Source of the DNA: an uncultured Corynebacterium sp. | GTDB taxonomy: Bacteria > Actinomycetota > Actinomycetes > Mycobacteriales > Mycobacteriaceae | Length of the DNA: 14,380 bases | Direction: 5' to 3' | Assembly: GCA_943914465.1 (NCBI GenBank) | Contig: CALUCD010000020.1 | Coordinates: forward strand, 1 to 14,380 | Shown: in pieces, positions 1 through 6,631 of the stretch | Position numbering within the stretch: position 1 is the stretch's first letter | How the letters are laid out: each line of letters opens with the position of its first letter | Translations under genes and position numbers: made by a program | Notes under the pieces: generated by a model | The model's input: the letters and a program-made list of their open reading frames with translations, nothing else | What the model was told of the DNA's origin: nothing | Database searches by the model: none

Positions 1-483
1 GAGCCGGAAGCTCCGGTTGAAGATCCATGCCCGGAGCCGGAGAAGCCTGCACCGGCACCGGAACCGCAGAAACCGGAGCCCCAGAAGCCCGTCCCAGCAC
101 CGCACCCATTCCCTGAGCCGCAAAAGCCAGTTCCGGCACCGCACCCATTCCCTGAGCCACAAAAGCCGGTTCCACACCCAGGGGGCCCGGGCAAGGTACC
201 GACCCCGCCAGTCTTCCACCCGATTCCTGCTCCGAAGCACCCGTGGTCGAAGCGCCACAAGGAGTTCACTGAAACCCAGCAGGTGAACGGTGGGATCTTC
301 AAGTACGGGCTGCGCGGTGGTGTCTGGTTCTCGGAGTACTACCACCCCACCAAGTGCCACACCAGCACGGTGCAGATCGGTGGCCAGACCATTACCCGCC
401 AAGCAGCAGCTGGTCAGTGGGTTTCTGCCCAAGCACCAGAATCCATGGGTCTTCCCTGCTTTACTGTTGCAACTGACTGCTAA
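1..483 (+). CDS. Proline-rich protein with C-terminal lactococcin 972-like domain (5' end missing)
   Basis: The frame is open from the first base and ends with TAA at 481-483, so only the last 160 residues are here; signal peptide and start lie outside. Residues 1 to about 85 are a Pro/Glu/Lys/His-rich stalk with two exact 13-residue repeats (KPVPAPHPFPEPQ). The last ~70 residues match the lactococcin 972 family pattern: GGIFKYG (family G-x-W-x-x-G), then WFSEYYH (S-x-Y-x-H), KCHTSTV (K-x-H-x-x-x-V), then AAGQWVSAQA (AG-x-W-A-x-A). Lactococcin 972 itself is a secreted bacteriocin of about 66 mature residues that binds lipid II and blocks septum formation. This version differs by sitting on a long stalk and having three cysteines (KCH, LPCF and the terminal ATDC), one or two of which could form a disulfide. 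I infer a secreted, possibly wall-spanning protein; antibacterial activity is not shown. No immunity or ABC-transporter gene is visible downstream. Confidence 0.75.
   Translation, partial: EPEAPVEDPCPEPEKPAPAPEPQKPEPQKPVPAPHPFPEPQKPVPAPHPFPEPQKPVPHPGGPGKVPTPPVFHPIPAPKHPWSKRHKEFTETQQVNGGIFKYGLRGGVWFSEYYHPTKCHTSTVQIGGQTITRQAAAGQWVSAQAPESMGLPCFTVATDC
85..174 (+). repeat. Tandem 39-bp coding repeat in the proline stalk
   Basis: Two 39-bp units (85-123 and 124-162) encode identical 13-residue segments KPVPAPHPFPEPQ, followed by a truncated third copy (KPVP, 163-174). The DNA copies differ at a few third codon positions (for example CCC GTC CCA against CCA GTT CCG), so they are an old, protein-selected duplication and not a recent slippage product. 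Confidence 0.85.
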
Positions 484-498
484 GTAACTAGCACTACG

Positions 499-535
499 AA
501 AATGGCACCCGCCTTAGGCGCGGTGCCATTTTTTT
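499..535 (+). terminator. Rho-independent terminator after the lactococcin 972-like gene
   Basis: The stem AATGGCACC (501-509) pairs with GGTGCCATT (522-530), with an inner GCC-TTA-GGC hairpin (511-519), and is followed by a run of seven T (529-535). It lies 15 bases after the stop codon and closes the transcript of the proline-rich gene. The A-rich left flank could also let it work weakly on the other strand. Confidence 0.92.
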
Positions 536-740
536 GCGGTCACCGCGTTTGACCTTGATAGACAAGACGCGTGCTGCTGAGTCAAACATAGGCTGATCGC
601 TCGATCTATGCGCAGCGTATTGCCTCCAACGATATATGGCATTTAATTTATCTACCGATTAGACTGGGCGTCAGTGGAATTTGATATGGGGAGCAGCGAG
701 TAGATCGCAAGCGGGAAATCCACGAAGGAGCTGGGGAGTC
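536..740 (+). promoter_or_regulatory. AT-rich intergenic region with candidate promoter for the LuxR-type gene
   Basis: I see no gene in these 205 bases. A possible promoter is TTGCCT (620-625) with TAATTT (644-649), an 18-base spacer, giving a leader of roughly 85 bases before the ATG at 741. An alternative -10 is TAGACT (659-664). A 7-bp inverted repeat, GTTTGAC (547-553) and GTCAAAC (581-587), and a short palindrome GCGGTcACCGC (536-546) could be protein-binding sites. The region is clearly richer in A/T than the genes to the right. These are pattern matches only. Confidence 0.3.
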
Positions 741-1112
741 ATGAAAGAATTCGAATCGGACGAGGACACTACACTGCCTCAACGGTACGAAATCACCATC
801 GATTATCCGAAACGAAAGCCGGCATCTAGCCAACCAGCTACATCGCTGGCAGCCCGGAGTCCACACACCCGATCGATCACCCACGCGCCCCCGAATCGCG
901 GACTCGACGCCACTGACTACAAGATTCTCCACTGTCTATCAGACGGCATGTCCAACGCGGCGATCGCAGACCACCTGCATTATGCACAATCGACGATCAA
1001 AAACCGTATCTCGCGGCTATTCCGACAGTTCGATGTCGAATCGCGTACGGCGCTGATCTCTGTGTGGCTCACGCATCCGCGCAATGACGCGACCCAGATA
1101 CGCCGCGACTAG
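741..1112 (+). CDS. LuxR-type (GerE) helix-turn-helix regulator without receiver domain
   Basis: This 123-residue protein has an N-terminal half (~1-55) that looks disordered and polar. The LuxR/GerE DNA-binding domain is at ~56-113: LDATDYKILHCLSDGMSN, then AAIADHLHYAQSTIKNRISR, then LFRQFDVESRTALI. This follows the family pattern LTxRExxVLxLLAxGxSNxEIA....S.xTVKxHxxxIxxKLxVxxRTxAV. No phosphoacceptor or ligand-binding domain is present, so activity is probably set by abundance or a partner. I chose ATG 741 because AAGGAG (725-730) is well placed; in-frame TTG 681 lacks a comparable site. Base composition is more AT-rich than the downstream genes. It follows the lactococcin 972-like gene behind a terminator, so it is transcribed separately; regulation of that gene is plausible but unproven. 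Confidence 0.8.
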   Translation: MKEFESDEDTTLPQRYEITIDYPKRKPASSQPATSLAARSPHTRSITHAPPNRGLDATDYKILHCLSDGMSNAAIADHLHYAQSTIKNRISRLFRQFDVESRTALISVWLTHPRNDATQIRRD

Positions 1113-1128
1113 TACCCGGGTGGTTGTC

Positions 1129-1157
1129 CGTTGCACCGGGGTGAGGCGTGCGCAACG
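1129..1157. promoter_or_regulatory. Inverted repeat upstream of the MFS gene
   Basis: CGTTGC (1129-1134) and GCAACG (1152-1157) form a perfect 6-bp inverted repeat with a 17-base spacer, ending 9 bases before the ATG at 1167. It covers the likely promoter. TTGCAC (1131-1136) could be a -35, but no good TAnnnT -10 follows. The placement suits a repressor site for an exporter gene; the evidence is only the symmetry. Confidence 0.3.
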
Positions 1158-1166
1158 ATAGACCGC

Positions 1167-2357
1167 ATGCAGAAGGGCACACCCGAATACCGCAGGGCAA
1201 CCGTCGCCATGCTGTGCGCGGGGCTGGCCATCTTCTCCTCCCTCTACGCCACCCAAGCGCTGCTTCCGGTGCTCACCGTTGAGATGGGTGCCACCCCGTC
1301 AGAAGCGGCGCTAACAGTGTCGGCGGCCACGGGCGCGATCGCCGTGTGCGTGGTTCCGGCGTCGATACTTTCAGAGAAATTCGGGCGGGGTCGCGTGCTC
1401 ACGATCTCCGCGGTTGCGGCGACAGCGGTCGGCATGCTCGTCCCGCTCGGCCAGAGCATCGAGCAGATCACAGCGCTGCGCGCGCTTCAAGGGGCGCTAT
1501 TGGCTGGCACCCCAGCGGTCGCCATGGCCTGGTTGGCAGAAGAATTGGATCAGGCTGACCTGCCAGGGGCAATGGGGCTCTACATTGCGGGCAATACCAT
1601 CGGCGGGATCATCGGACGTCTCATTCCCTCCCTCATGCTGGAGGTGGTGAGCTGGCGGTGGGCGCTCGTCGCGAGCGCCGCCACAAGCCTTTCGCTGGCC
1701 ATCGCCACCTGGGTGCTCCTCCCGCCGCAACGCAATTTCCACCCAAAGGACACCATCCGCCCCGGCGCGGAGTTCACAGCAATTGCGGGCCACCTGCGTA
1801 ACCCCCGTTTGCTCGGACTTATGGCCACCGCGTTCGTGGGCATGGGCGTGTTCGTGTCTATGTACAACTTCTTCGGCTTCCGCGCGATCGGGGACTTTGG
1901 GCTGCCGCCGTCGCTCGCAGGGTTGGCGTTTCTTATGTACCTGTCCGGCACCTGGTCGAGCGCGCGGGCGGGCAGTTTTGTGGAGCGCTTCGGGCGCGGC
2001 CGGGTGGTGCTCGCCGGGGCGGTACTGATGCTCGTGGGCGCGCTCATCAGTGCGAGCTCTACCCTCTGGCTCGCGCTTGTCGGCCTGCTCATTTTCACGG
2101 CGTCATTCTTCGCGCTGCACTCCACCGCCTCGGGCTGGGTCGGCGTCATCGCAGACCACGACCGGGCAGAAGCATCGAGCCTCTACGTGTTCTTCTACTA
2201 CATGGGCTCCTCGATCCTGGGCGCGGTAACTGGCCGGGCATTTGAGACACTGCCCTGGTCCGGGTTCGTCGCGGTACTTGCCGCGCTGCTGGCAGGCTTA
2301 GCGCTGGTGGCAGGGCTGTTGGCACAAGGGGAGCGTCGACAAGCGAAAAGCGCTTAA
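1167..2357 (+). CDS. MFS transporter, YnfM-like drug/metabolite exporter
   Basis: This 396-residue integral membrane protein has about 12 hydrophobic segments, usual for the major facilitator superfamily. It closely follows the E. coli YnfM pattern: KGTPEYRRATVAMLCAGLA at the start, LYATQALLPVL in helix 1, a loop motif EKFGRGRVL between helices 2 and 3 (family GRKxV), LYIAGNTIGGIIGRL in helix 5, LSGTWSSARAG, and a late SSLYVFFYYMGSSILG. The predicted role is proton-coupled export of a small molecule; the substrate is unknown. ATG 1167 matches the start of the homologous region; a TTG at 1131 would add 12 residues with no homology. No clear ribosome-binding site precedes the ATG. The stop overlaps that of the convergent nuclease gene by 4 bases. 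Confidence 0.88.
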   Translation: MQKGTPEYRRATVAMLCAGLAIFSSLYATQALLPVLTVEMGATPSEAALTVSAATGAIAVCVVPASILSEKFGRGRVLTISAVAATAVGMLVPLGQSIEQITALRALQGALLAGTPAVAMAWLAEELDQADLPGAMGLYIAGNTIGGIIGRLIPSLMLEVVSWRWALVASAATSLSLAIATWVLLPPQRNFHPKDTIRPGAEFTAIAGHLRNPRLLGLMATAFVGMGVFVSMYNFFGFRAIGDFGLPPSLAGLAFLMYLSGTWSSARAGSFVERFGRGRVVLAGAVLMLVGALISASSTLWLALVGLLIFTASFFALHSTASGWVGVIADHDRAEASSLYVFFYYMGSSILGAVTGRAFETLPWSGFVAVLAALLAGLALVAGLLAQGERRQAKSA

Positions 2358-3931
2358 AGCACTGGTAACCCGGGAGCGCCGGCGGTGAGGAAGTCGCGCA
2401 CGGCGCGGGTGGCTCGGCAATCATCCTCGTTGTAGCGCACGAGCATGGCACGGGCGCGGGCATCACCGAAACGGGCGGCGCGGCGAAGGACGATGGAGCG
2501 CTCACCGTCAACGTCATCATCTTCCCACTCGAAACCCACAACGGGGCCAAGCACCTTTAACCCCAACCCGTCGGTGCCCACCAGATGACGACGCGCATGG
2601 GCGAAGACATCCACCCACTCATCCGAAGCAATAAAGGCTTGCACCTCCGCGGCGTCGACCGAGGTAAATCGGCGCGCAGATGCCTTCAACCAGTGATTCT
2701 CCCCACCGGCTGCGTAGCAATACGCCTTGAAACTCTGCCCCGCGGCGTGCGCAGCGGCGCGGGTTGCCATCAGCCAAGACCAAAAGGCAGCGAAGTTGGC
2801 CTCCTCCGCCTCCCCGCCGACATCACTCCAGGTGACAAACGGGCGGTAGGTGGCGCCGTCGAACGCGCCCCATAGGTAGGCACCTTGATCAAGATAGGCC
2901 TCCATATCGACATCCACCTCGACGTCCGCGCGCGGCATGGTGATTGGCCCTTGGCGGCGCAACACGGGAATACCTGCACGCCACGCGCGAGCAACGGCGG
3001 AAGGCTCGCCCACATCGGCATCGATGAGTGACTGCACGGTGGGATAGCCGCGCTCGCGCCAGGCATCACCACCGCCGCCGGGCAGCACCAGGGAGATGTC
3101 ATCCATCTCCTCCAACCGCGGGTGGCACAGCGGCCAAAACCGACACGACGCGCACTGCTTCAACCGCTTTGGCTCGGAAGGAACTGGGGCGGCGAGTGCA
3201 GCGCGCACCGGTGGGATGAACCTCGTGATGTCGCCAACATACGCGCGGGTGCGGTCCTGGCCAATCAACGCACCGCGGCCGGTAGCCAACCCGTGCTCAC
3301 GCAACAACAGCTCCGCAATAGCCAAGCGGTAGCCATCAATCGTGTGGTGGCGTGCCTTGGCGTTCACCGTCAGCGGGGCAGAAAGGCCCAAGCGGTTGGT
3401 AAACACCATGTCAATATGTGCCTGCGGGTGCTCGCGGGCAACGCGGTGATTGGAAATGGCCACGGGCATATACCGCGGGCCCGTGTCCACCTCGTCACCA
3501 CCGATGAGGAGACCATCGACCCGGACCAGCACGTCAATCTCGGCGACGACCCGGCATCCGTCGATAGTGCCGCGCAGCGTTGCGTTGGTGATCAGGTGGG
3601 CGCCGTCAGCTAGTGCCTGCAACGTTTCCTCATCAGTGCCGAACGCCGGGTCCAAATCGCGGCGCACAAACGCGCGTCTTCGGCCGTCACCCACCGCGCG
3701 GCGCACCGGCAGAAGATCAAACACCACGGCGCGGGCAGCGTCGATCTGCGGCTGGCGCTCGAGCGCGGCGGGCAATGGCGGCACATCTGGGTGCACGGCG
3801 CGCTGGCGCAGCCGAAAGCGGCAGCCGACAAGATCAGAGGCGCGCACCTCCACGGGCGAGTTCACCGAGTGCACCGAGTTCACAATGCCTGCGATGCTAC
3901 CCGGCACACGTTCGGCGCAAACGCTACCCAC
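2354..3931 (-). CDS. TM0106-family RecB-like / RNase H-like putative nuclease
   Basis: This 525-residue soluble protein has a Cas4/RecB-like N-terminal half with one cysteine near the start (C37, SDLVGCRF) and three more at C260, C263 and C269 (CASCRFWPLC), the arrangement that holds an Fe-S cluster in this superfamily. The C-terminal half is a DEDD-type RNase H-like exonuclease domain: DME in VDVDMEAYL (~341-347), WVDVF (~439-443) and YNEDDCRAT (500-508). The RecB catalytic strand reads YMPVAISNHRV (154-164) where active members have an E-x-K-type sequence, so that site may be dead while the RNase H-like site looks intact. A role in DNA repair is inferred. The start is uncertain: GTG 3931 gives the longest form, but in-frame GTGs at 3881, 3872 and 3863 are candidates, with TAGCAT shortly upstream of 3881. 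Confidence 0.82.
   Translation of the reverse strand: MGSVCAERVPGSIAGIVNSVHSVNSPVEVRASDLVGCRFRLRQRAVHPDVPPLPAALERQPQIDAARAVVFDLLPVRRAVGDGRRRAFVRRDLDPAFGTDEETLQALADGAHLITNATLRGTIDGCRVVAEIDVLVRVDGLLIGGDEVDTGPRYMPVAISNHRVAREHPQAHIDMVFTNRLGLSAPLTVNAKARHHTIDGYRLAIAELLLREHGLATGRGALIGQDRTRAYVGDITRFIPPVRAALAAPVPSEPKRLKQCASCRFWPLCHPRLEEMDDISLVLPGGGGDAWRERGYPTVQSLIDADVGEPSAVARAWRAGIPVLRRQGPITMPRADVEVDVDMEAYLDQGAYLWGAFDGATYRPFVTWSDVGGEAEEANFAAFWSWLMATRAAAHAAGQSFKAYCYAAGGENHWLKASARRFTSVDAAEVQAFIASDEWVDVFAHARRHLVGTDGLGLKVLGPVVGFEWEDDDVDGERSIVLRRAARFGDARARAMLVRYNEDDCRATRAVRDFLTAGAPGLPVL
3855..3881 (-). repeat. Three 9-bp direct repeats carrying in-frame GTG codons
   Basis: On the minus strand GTGAACTCG, GTGCACTCG and GTGAACTCG follow each other directly, coding V-N-S, V-H-S, V-N-S near the start of the nuclease gene. 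Each unit offers an in-frame GTG start. Gain or loss of a unit would keep the frame. Confidence 0.7.
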
Positions 3932-3954
3932 CGGTGATGATCAGTAATGAGCGG

Positions 3955-3960
3955 TAAGGT
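3955..3960 (+). promoter_or_regulatory. Candidate -10 box for the DUF6474-like gene
   Basis: TAAGGT fits the actinobacterial TAnnnT -10 pattern and lies 51 bases before ATG 4012, between this gene and the divergent nuclease. No convincing -35 is seen. Confidence 0.3.
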
Positions 3961-4011
3961 TGGGTGGCAACGCATACGCGAAAAGACGTTTGAGATGCAG
4001 GGAGCACGTCA

Positions 4012-4659
4012 ATGGGAATGTTGAAGTCAATCCGCAGAGCCCGCAAGCAGGCGCGGGTGCAGTCAAAAGCCCAGATCAGGGCGGCTGAGGCGCGGGCACG
4101 CAAGTTTGCCAAGCACGAGGCAAAGGCTGATTACCGCACCGCGAAGCTTTTAGACAAGGCTGAAAAGCGCCTGCTGAAAGAAGAGCAAAAAGGACTCAAG
4201 CGCAAGCGCAAACACGAAAAAGACCTTGCCAAGGCACACCTGAAGCGGATTGAAGAAACCGGGCTCACCCAGAAGAAGGCGAAGAACTTCATCGGTGCCG
4301 CCCGCGTGCTCATCCCAATCGTGCTGCCGCTGGCCTACAAGGCGCTCACCTCCGCCCAGCAGAACCAGATTGATAACCGCGCTGCCAAAATGGGCCTGAC
4401 CCCGCAGGACTTGGCCCGCCACTCAGGGCGCGGCGCCGAACTCAAAGCCCGCATCGAGTCCCTGCGCACCAGTGTGGACAACACCGACACGCTGCCCACC
4501 GGGTTCGCTGGTGACGCGCGTGTGCGCCTGGCCGATCTGGATCAGGCGGTGCGCAACGCCGAGCACGCCAGCCCTGAGCAGCAGCGACTGACCCACAACT
4601 CGATCGAGCAAGAGCTCACCGATCTCGCCGCGGAGATCAACGCCAAGCACCGCGCGTAG
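4012..4659 (+). CDS. Lys/Ala-rich coiled-coil protein, DUF6474-like
   Basis: This 215-residue protein of unknown function resembles, from memory, the actinobacterial DUF6474 family. Residues 1-90 are extremely basic and helical (repeated KAEKRLLKEEQKG-type heptads) and should form a coiled coil or bind nucleic acid or membrane. A hydrophobic stretch at ~96-112 (ARVLIPIVLPLAYKALT) may contact the membrane; residues 113-215 are an acidic-basic helical bundle. ATG 4012 is preceded by AGGGAG (3999-4004, 7-base spacing); the second in-frame ATG at 4018 is less well placed. It is transcribed divergently from the nuclease and ends 28 bases from the response regulator gene, to which it is convergent. 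Confidence 0.8.
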   Translation: MGMLKSIRRARKQARVQSKAQIRAAEARARKFAKHEAKADYRTAKLLDKAEKRLLKEEQKGLKRKRKHEKDLAKAHLKRIEETGLTQKKAKNFIGAARVLIPIVLPLAYKALTSAQQNQIDNRAAKMGLTPQDLARHSGRGAELKARIESLRTSVDNTDTLPTGFAGDARVRLADLDQAVRNAEHASPEQQRLTHNSIEQELTDLAAEINAKHRA

Positions 4660-4687
4660 CCGGAAGCGCACGCAGCGCGGGCGCGTT

Positions 4688-5326
4688 CTACAGCACGCCC
4701 AGGTCGCGTGCCGACGCCACCGCCGAGGTCCGCGAACGCACCCCCAGCTTGTCGTAGATGTGCACGAGGTGGCTTTTCACCGTCGCCTCGCTGAGCATGA
4801 GTTCTTGACCGATCTCCCGGTTTGATGACCCGGCTGCAACGAGCTGTAAGACCTCAAGCTCGCGCGGGGTCAGTGATGAACGGGGGGTGCGCTCGCGCGT
4901 GGCCAGCCGGTCGCGCACCCCGGGAGACATGGACTGATTTCCCCGCGCGGCGGAACGCACGGCGGCGACGAGTTCCTCCGGCGCGGCATCTTTGAGCAAA
5001 TAGCCGACTGCCCCTGCCTCAATCGCGCCGAGAATATCCGCGTCGGTGTCGTAATTGGTCACTACCAGCACCTTCGGTGGGTGCCCCATCGTCGCGTTAA
5101 TCTCCGCCGTGGCTTGCGCACCTGTGGTCACTCGGGTGCCCTCCACGCCGGCACCGAAGCGCAGGTCCATGAGCACTACGTCAATCCCGCCTGCCTGCGC
5201 GGTCGCAATCGCGCCTTCGGCGGTGGCTACCTCGCCGACCACCATGATGTCGTCCGCGTCCTCTAACACGGCGCGCAGCCCGAGACGGACTATCTCATGG
5301 TCATCGGCCAGCAGCACGCGAATCAT
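4688..5326 (-). CDS. hrrA: NarL/LuxR-family response regulator, HrrA/ChrA-like
   Basis: This 212-residue cytoplasmic regulator has a receiver domain (~1-125) with the acidic pair D8-D9, phosphoacceptor D54 (LMDLRF), T90 and K112 (LLKDAAPEE). A LuxR-type DNA-binding domain follows (~150-212: LTPRELEVLQLVAAGSSNRE, then ATVKSHLVHIYDKLGVRSRT). The sequence closely resembles corynebacterial HrrA/ChrA, heme-responsive regulators that activate heme oxygenase and adjust heme synthesis. It lies 23 bases after the kinase gene, as in hrrSA. TAGGAT with a 6-base spacer precedes the ATG (minus strand, 5338-5333), so the gene may also have its own leaderless promoter; the same bases contain AGGATGG, a usable ribosome site. 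The symbol rests on similarity and neighbourhood recalled from memory; ChrA is the alternative. Confidence 0.85.
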   Translation of the reverse strand: MIRVLLADDHEIVRLGLRAVLEDADDIMVVGEVATAEGAIATAQAGGIDVVLMDLRFGAGVEGTRVTTGAQATAEINATMGHPPKVLVVTNYDTDADILGAIEAGAVGYLLKDAAPEELVAAVRSAARGNQSMSPGVRDRLATRERTPRSSLTPRELEVLQLVAAGSSNREIGQELMLSEATVKSHLVHIYDKLGVRSRTSAVASARDLGVL

Positions 5327-5349
5327 GCCACCATCCTATCGCGGGGGCC

Positions 5350-6618
5350 TCATTCTTTCGGTTGAGGCTCCCACGCCGCCGCATCTGGCACCGCGGCATC
5401 TGGCAGTACCGCCGGCACCGCGACCGACAACGCCGTCGGCCCACCAGGCGCGGATTCAATGGTCAACTCGCCCCCCAGCTCCGCGGCGCGTGAGCGCATC
5501 GCATCTAATCCGAGGTGCCCAAGCCCACTCGGTTTTCCTTCCTGCGCAGCCACGTCAAACCCCACGCCGTTGTCCACCACATCTAAGCGCACACCGTCTG
5601 GCCCATAATTCAAGGTGACGCGCACCCGCTGCGCACCAGAATGCTGCACGGCGTTGGATACCGCACCTTGGGCAATCCGCAGCAACCCCGCCTCGGTGCG
5701 CATCGGTAGTTGCGCTGGCTCACCGTGTGTTTCCACCTCGATGTCCATGTCGCCGGTCGCCGCGAAATCGCGCGCGATGCGTTCAAGTGCTTCGCTTATT
5801 GACGCCTCCCGCAACCCCGCCGGTGTCAGCGCCGCAATCATGGCCCTGGTCTCCGCCAGGTTGTTTGATGCCGCCCGGCGCGCGGCCTCCATACGCTTCA
5901 GCGGAGCGTCCAGCATGTCTGCCGACGCCCCGGTTGCGCGCAAGTCCCGCTCAGCGGCGTGCAACAGCATCTGAATTGAGGACAGGTTCTGGGCGACCGT
6001 GTCGTGGATTTCGTGGGCGAGGCGTTCGCGTTCCTGGGCGACACCGGCCTCGCGCTCGGTTGCGGCGAGTTGTTCGCGGGTGGCCATGAGCTCGTCGATA
6101 AGTGCCTCACGCTCTTTGCTCACTCTGCCGATGGTGGTGAATGCGAAGTTGATGGCGACAACGACCACCGCGGACAGGGTCGGGCCCATCACCCCGCCGA
6201 GTGTGAGCCCGGCCGGGATCTGGATTGCAATCGCGATGGCAAGCCCGGCTGCCACCCAGACCAGGCCACGCCAATCGTTGAAGGCGCGCAGGAAGATGAA
6301 AAAGAGGACGAAGACCCAGTACACCGCTACGGGGGAGATTGCCATGTCGGCGACCCACACCGCGCCGACGCCGAACAGCCAGGTTGCTCGGCCCCATGCA
6401 CCCCAACGGGGCATCTCCACAATTCCGTAAAACAACAGGAACGAAAACGCAGTGACCAGCACAATGTGCAGGAGTGCGGCGTTGAGCGGCATGCGAACGA
6501 GGGCGCCGAGGGAGACCAGCATGAGGCACACGGCGAGCACGGTGATGCCGATGTCAACCGCTTTGTTGTCGGGGATATCCGAGGGGTCCCGCTCCAACAT
6601 CACTAGTCTGGAGCTCAT
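5350..6618 (-). CDS. hrrS: Membrane sensor histidine kinase, HrrS/ChrS-like
   Basis: This 422-residue kinase partners the next gene. The N-terminal half (~20-165) holds five or six membrane segments with almost no extracellular loop, typical of heme-sensing HrrS/ChrS. A coiled-coil linker leads to a HisKA_3 domain with phospho-accepting H205 (ERERLAHEIHDTVAQ) and a HATPase domain with N box NAVQHS, G1 DNGVGFD and G2 GLGHLGL. In known systems the kinase autophosphorylates in response to heme and phosphorylates HrrA. ATG 6618 is preceded by TACTCT with a 7-base spacer, suggesting a leaderless mRNA; ATG 6600 (416 residues) is the alternative. The start codon shares bases with that of the divergent lipoprotein gene. 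Confidence 0.85.
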   Translation of the reverse strand: MSSRLVMLERDPSDIPDNKAVDIGITVLAVCLMLVSLGALVRMPLNAALLHIVLVTAFSFLLFYGIVEMPRWGAWGRATWLFGVGAVWVADMAISPVAVYWVFVLFFIFLRAFNDWRGLVWVAAGLAIAIAIQIPAGLTLGGVMGPTLSAVVVVAINFAFTTIGRVSKEREALIDELMATREQLAATEREAGVAQERERLAHEIHDTVAQNLSSIQMLLHAAERDLRATGASADMLDAPLKRMEAARRAASNNLAETRAMIAALTPAGLREASISEALERIARDFAATGDMDIEVETHGEPAQLPMRTEAGLLRIAQGAVSNAVQHSGAQRVRVTLNYGPDGVRLDVVDNGVGFDVAAQEGKPSGLGHLGLDAMRSRAAELGGELTIESAPGGPTALSVAVPAVLPDAAVPDAAAWEPQPKE

Positions 6619-6631
6619 GCGTTTGAGAGTA
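6604..6631. promoter_or_regulatory. Face-to-face leaderless promoters of hrrS-like and lipoprotein genes
   Basis: On the plus strand TAGTCT (6604-6609) is followed by 7 bases and then ATG 6617. On the minus strand TACTCT (6631-6626) is followed by 7 bases and then ATG 6618. Both fit TAnnnT and predict transcripts beginning at the start codon. The two ATGs overlap within one CATG, so each -10 box lies inside the first codons of the opposite gene. No ribosome-binding site precedes either start. This is a sequence match, not a mapped start site. Confidence 0.5.

Noticed and set aside
85..174. CRISPR-like short repeats
   Set aside because: The units are adjacent without unique spacers and code for a repeated protein segment.
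283..483. A separate 66-residue bacteriocin gene starting at GTG 283
   Set aside because: It lacks a signal peptide and a ribosome site, and the frame runs unbroken from the proline-rich stalk, so it is the C-terminal domain of one protein.
1580..2149. 189-residue minus-strand open frame
   Set aside because: It is the complement of MFS membrane helices; Ser/Pro/Thr/Arg-rich composition shows a shadow frame.
3122..3947. Long plus-strand open frames opposite the nuclease
   Set aside because: Several overlapping frames are open there at once, none has a recognisable domain, and the minus-strand frame carries clear family motifs.
6004..6606. 200-residue plus-strand open frame
   Set aside because: It is antisense to the histidine kinase, with His/Asp/Gly-rich low-complexity composition typical of the complement of a GC-rich gene.
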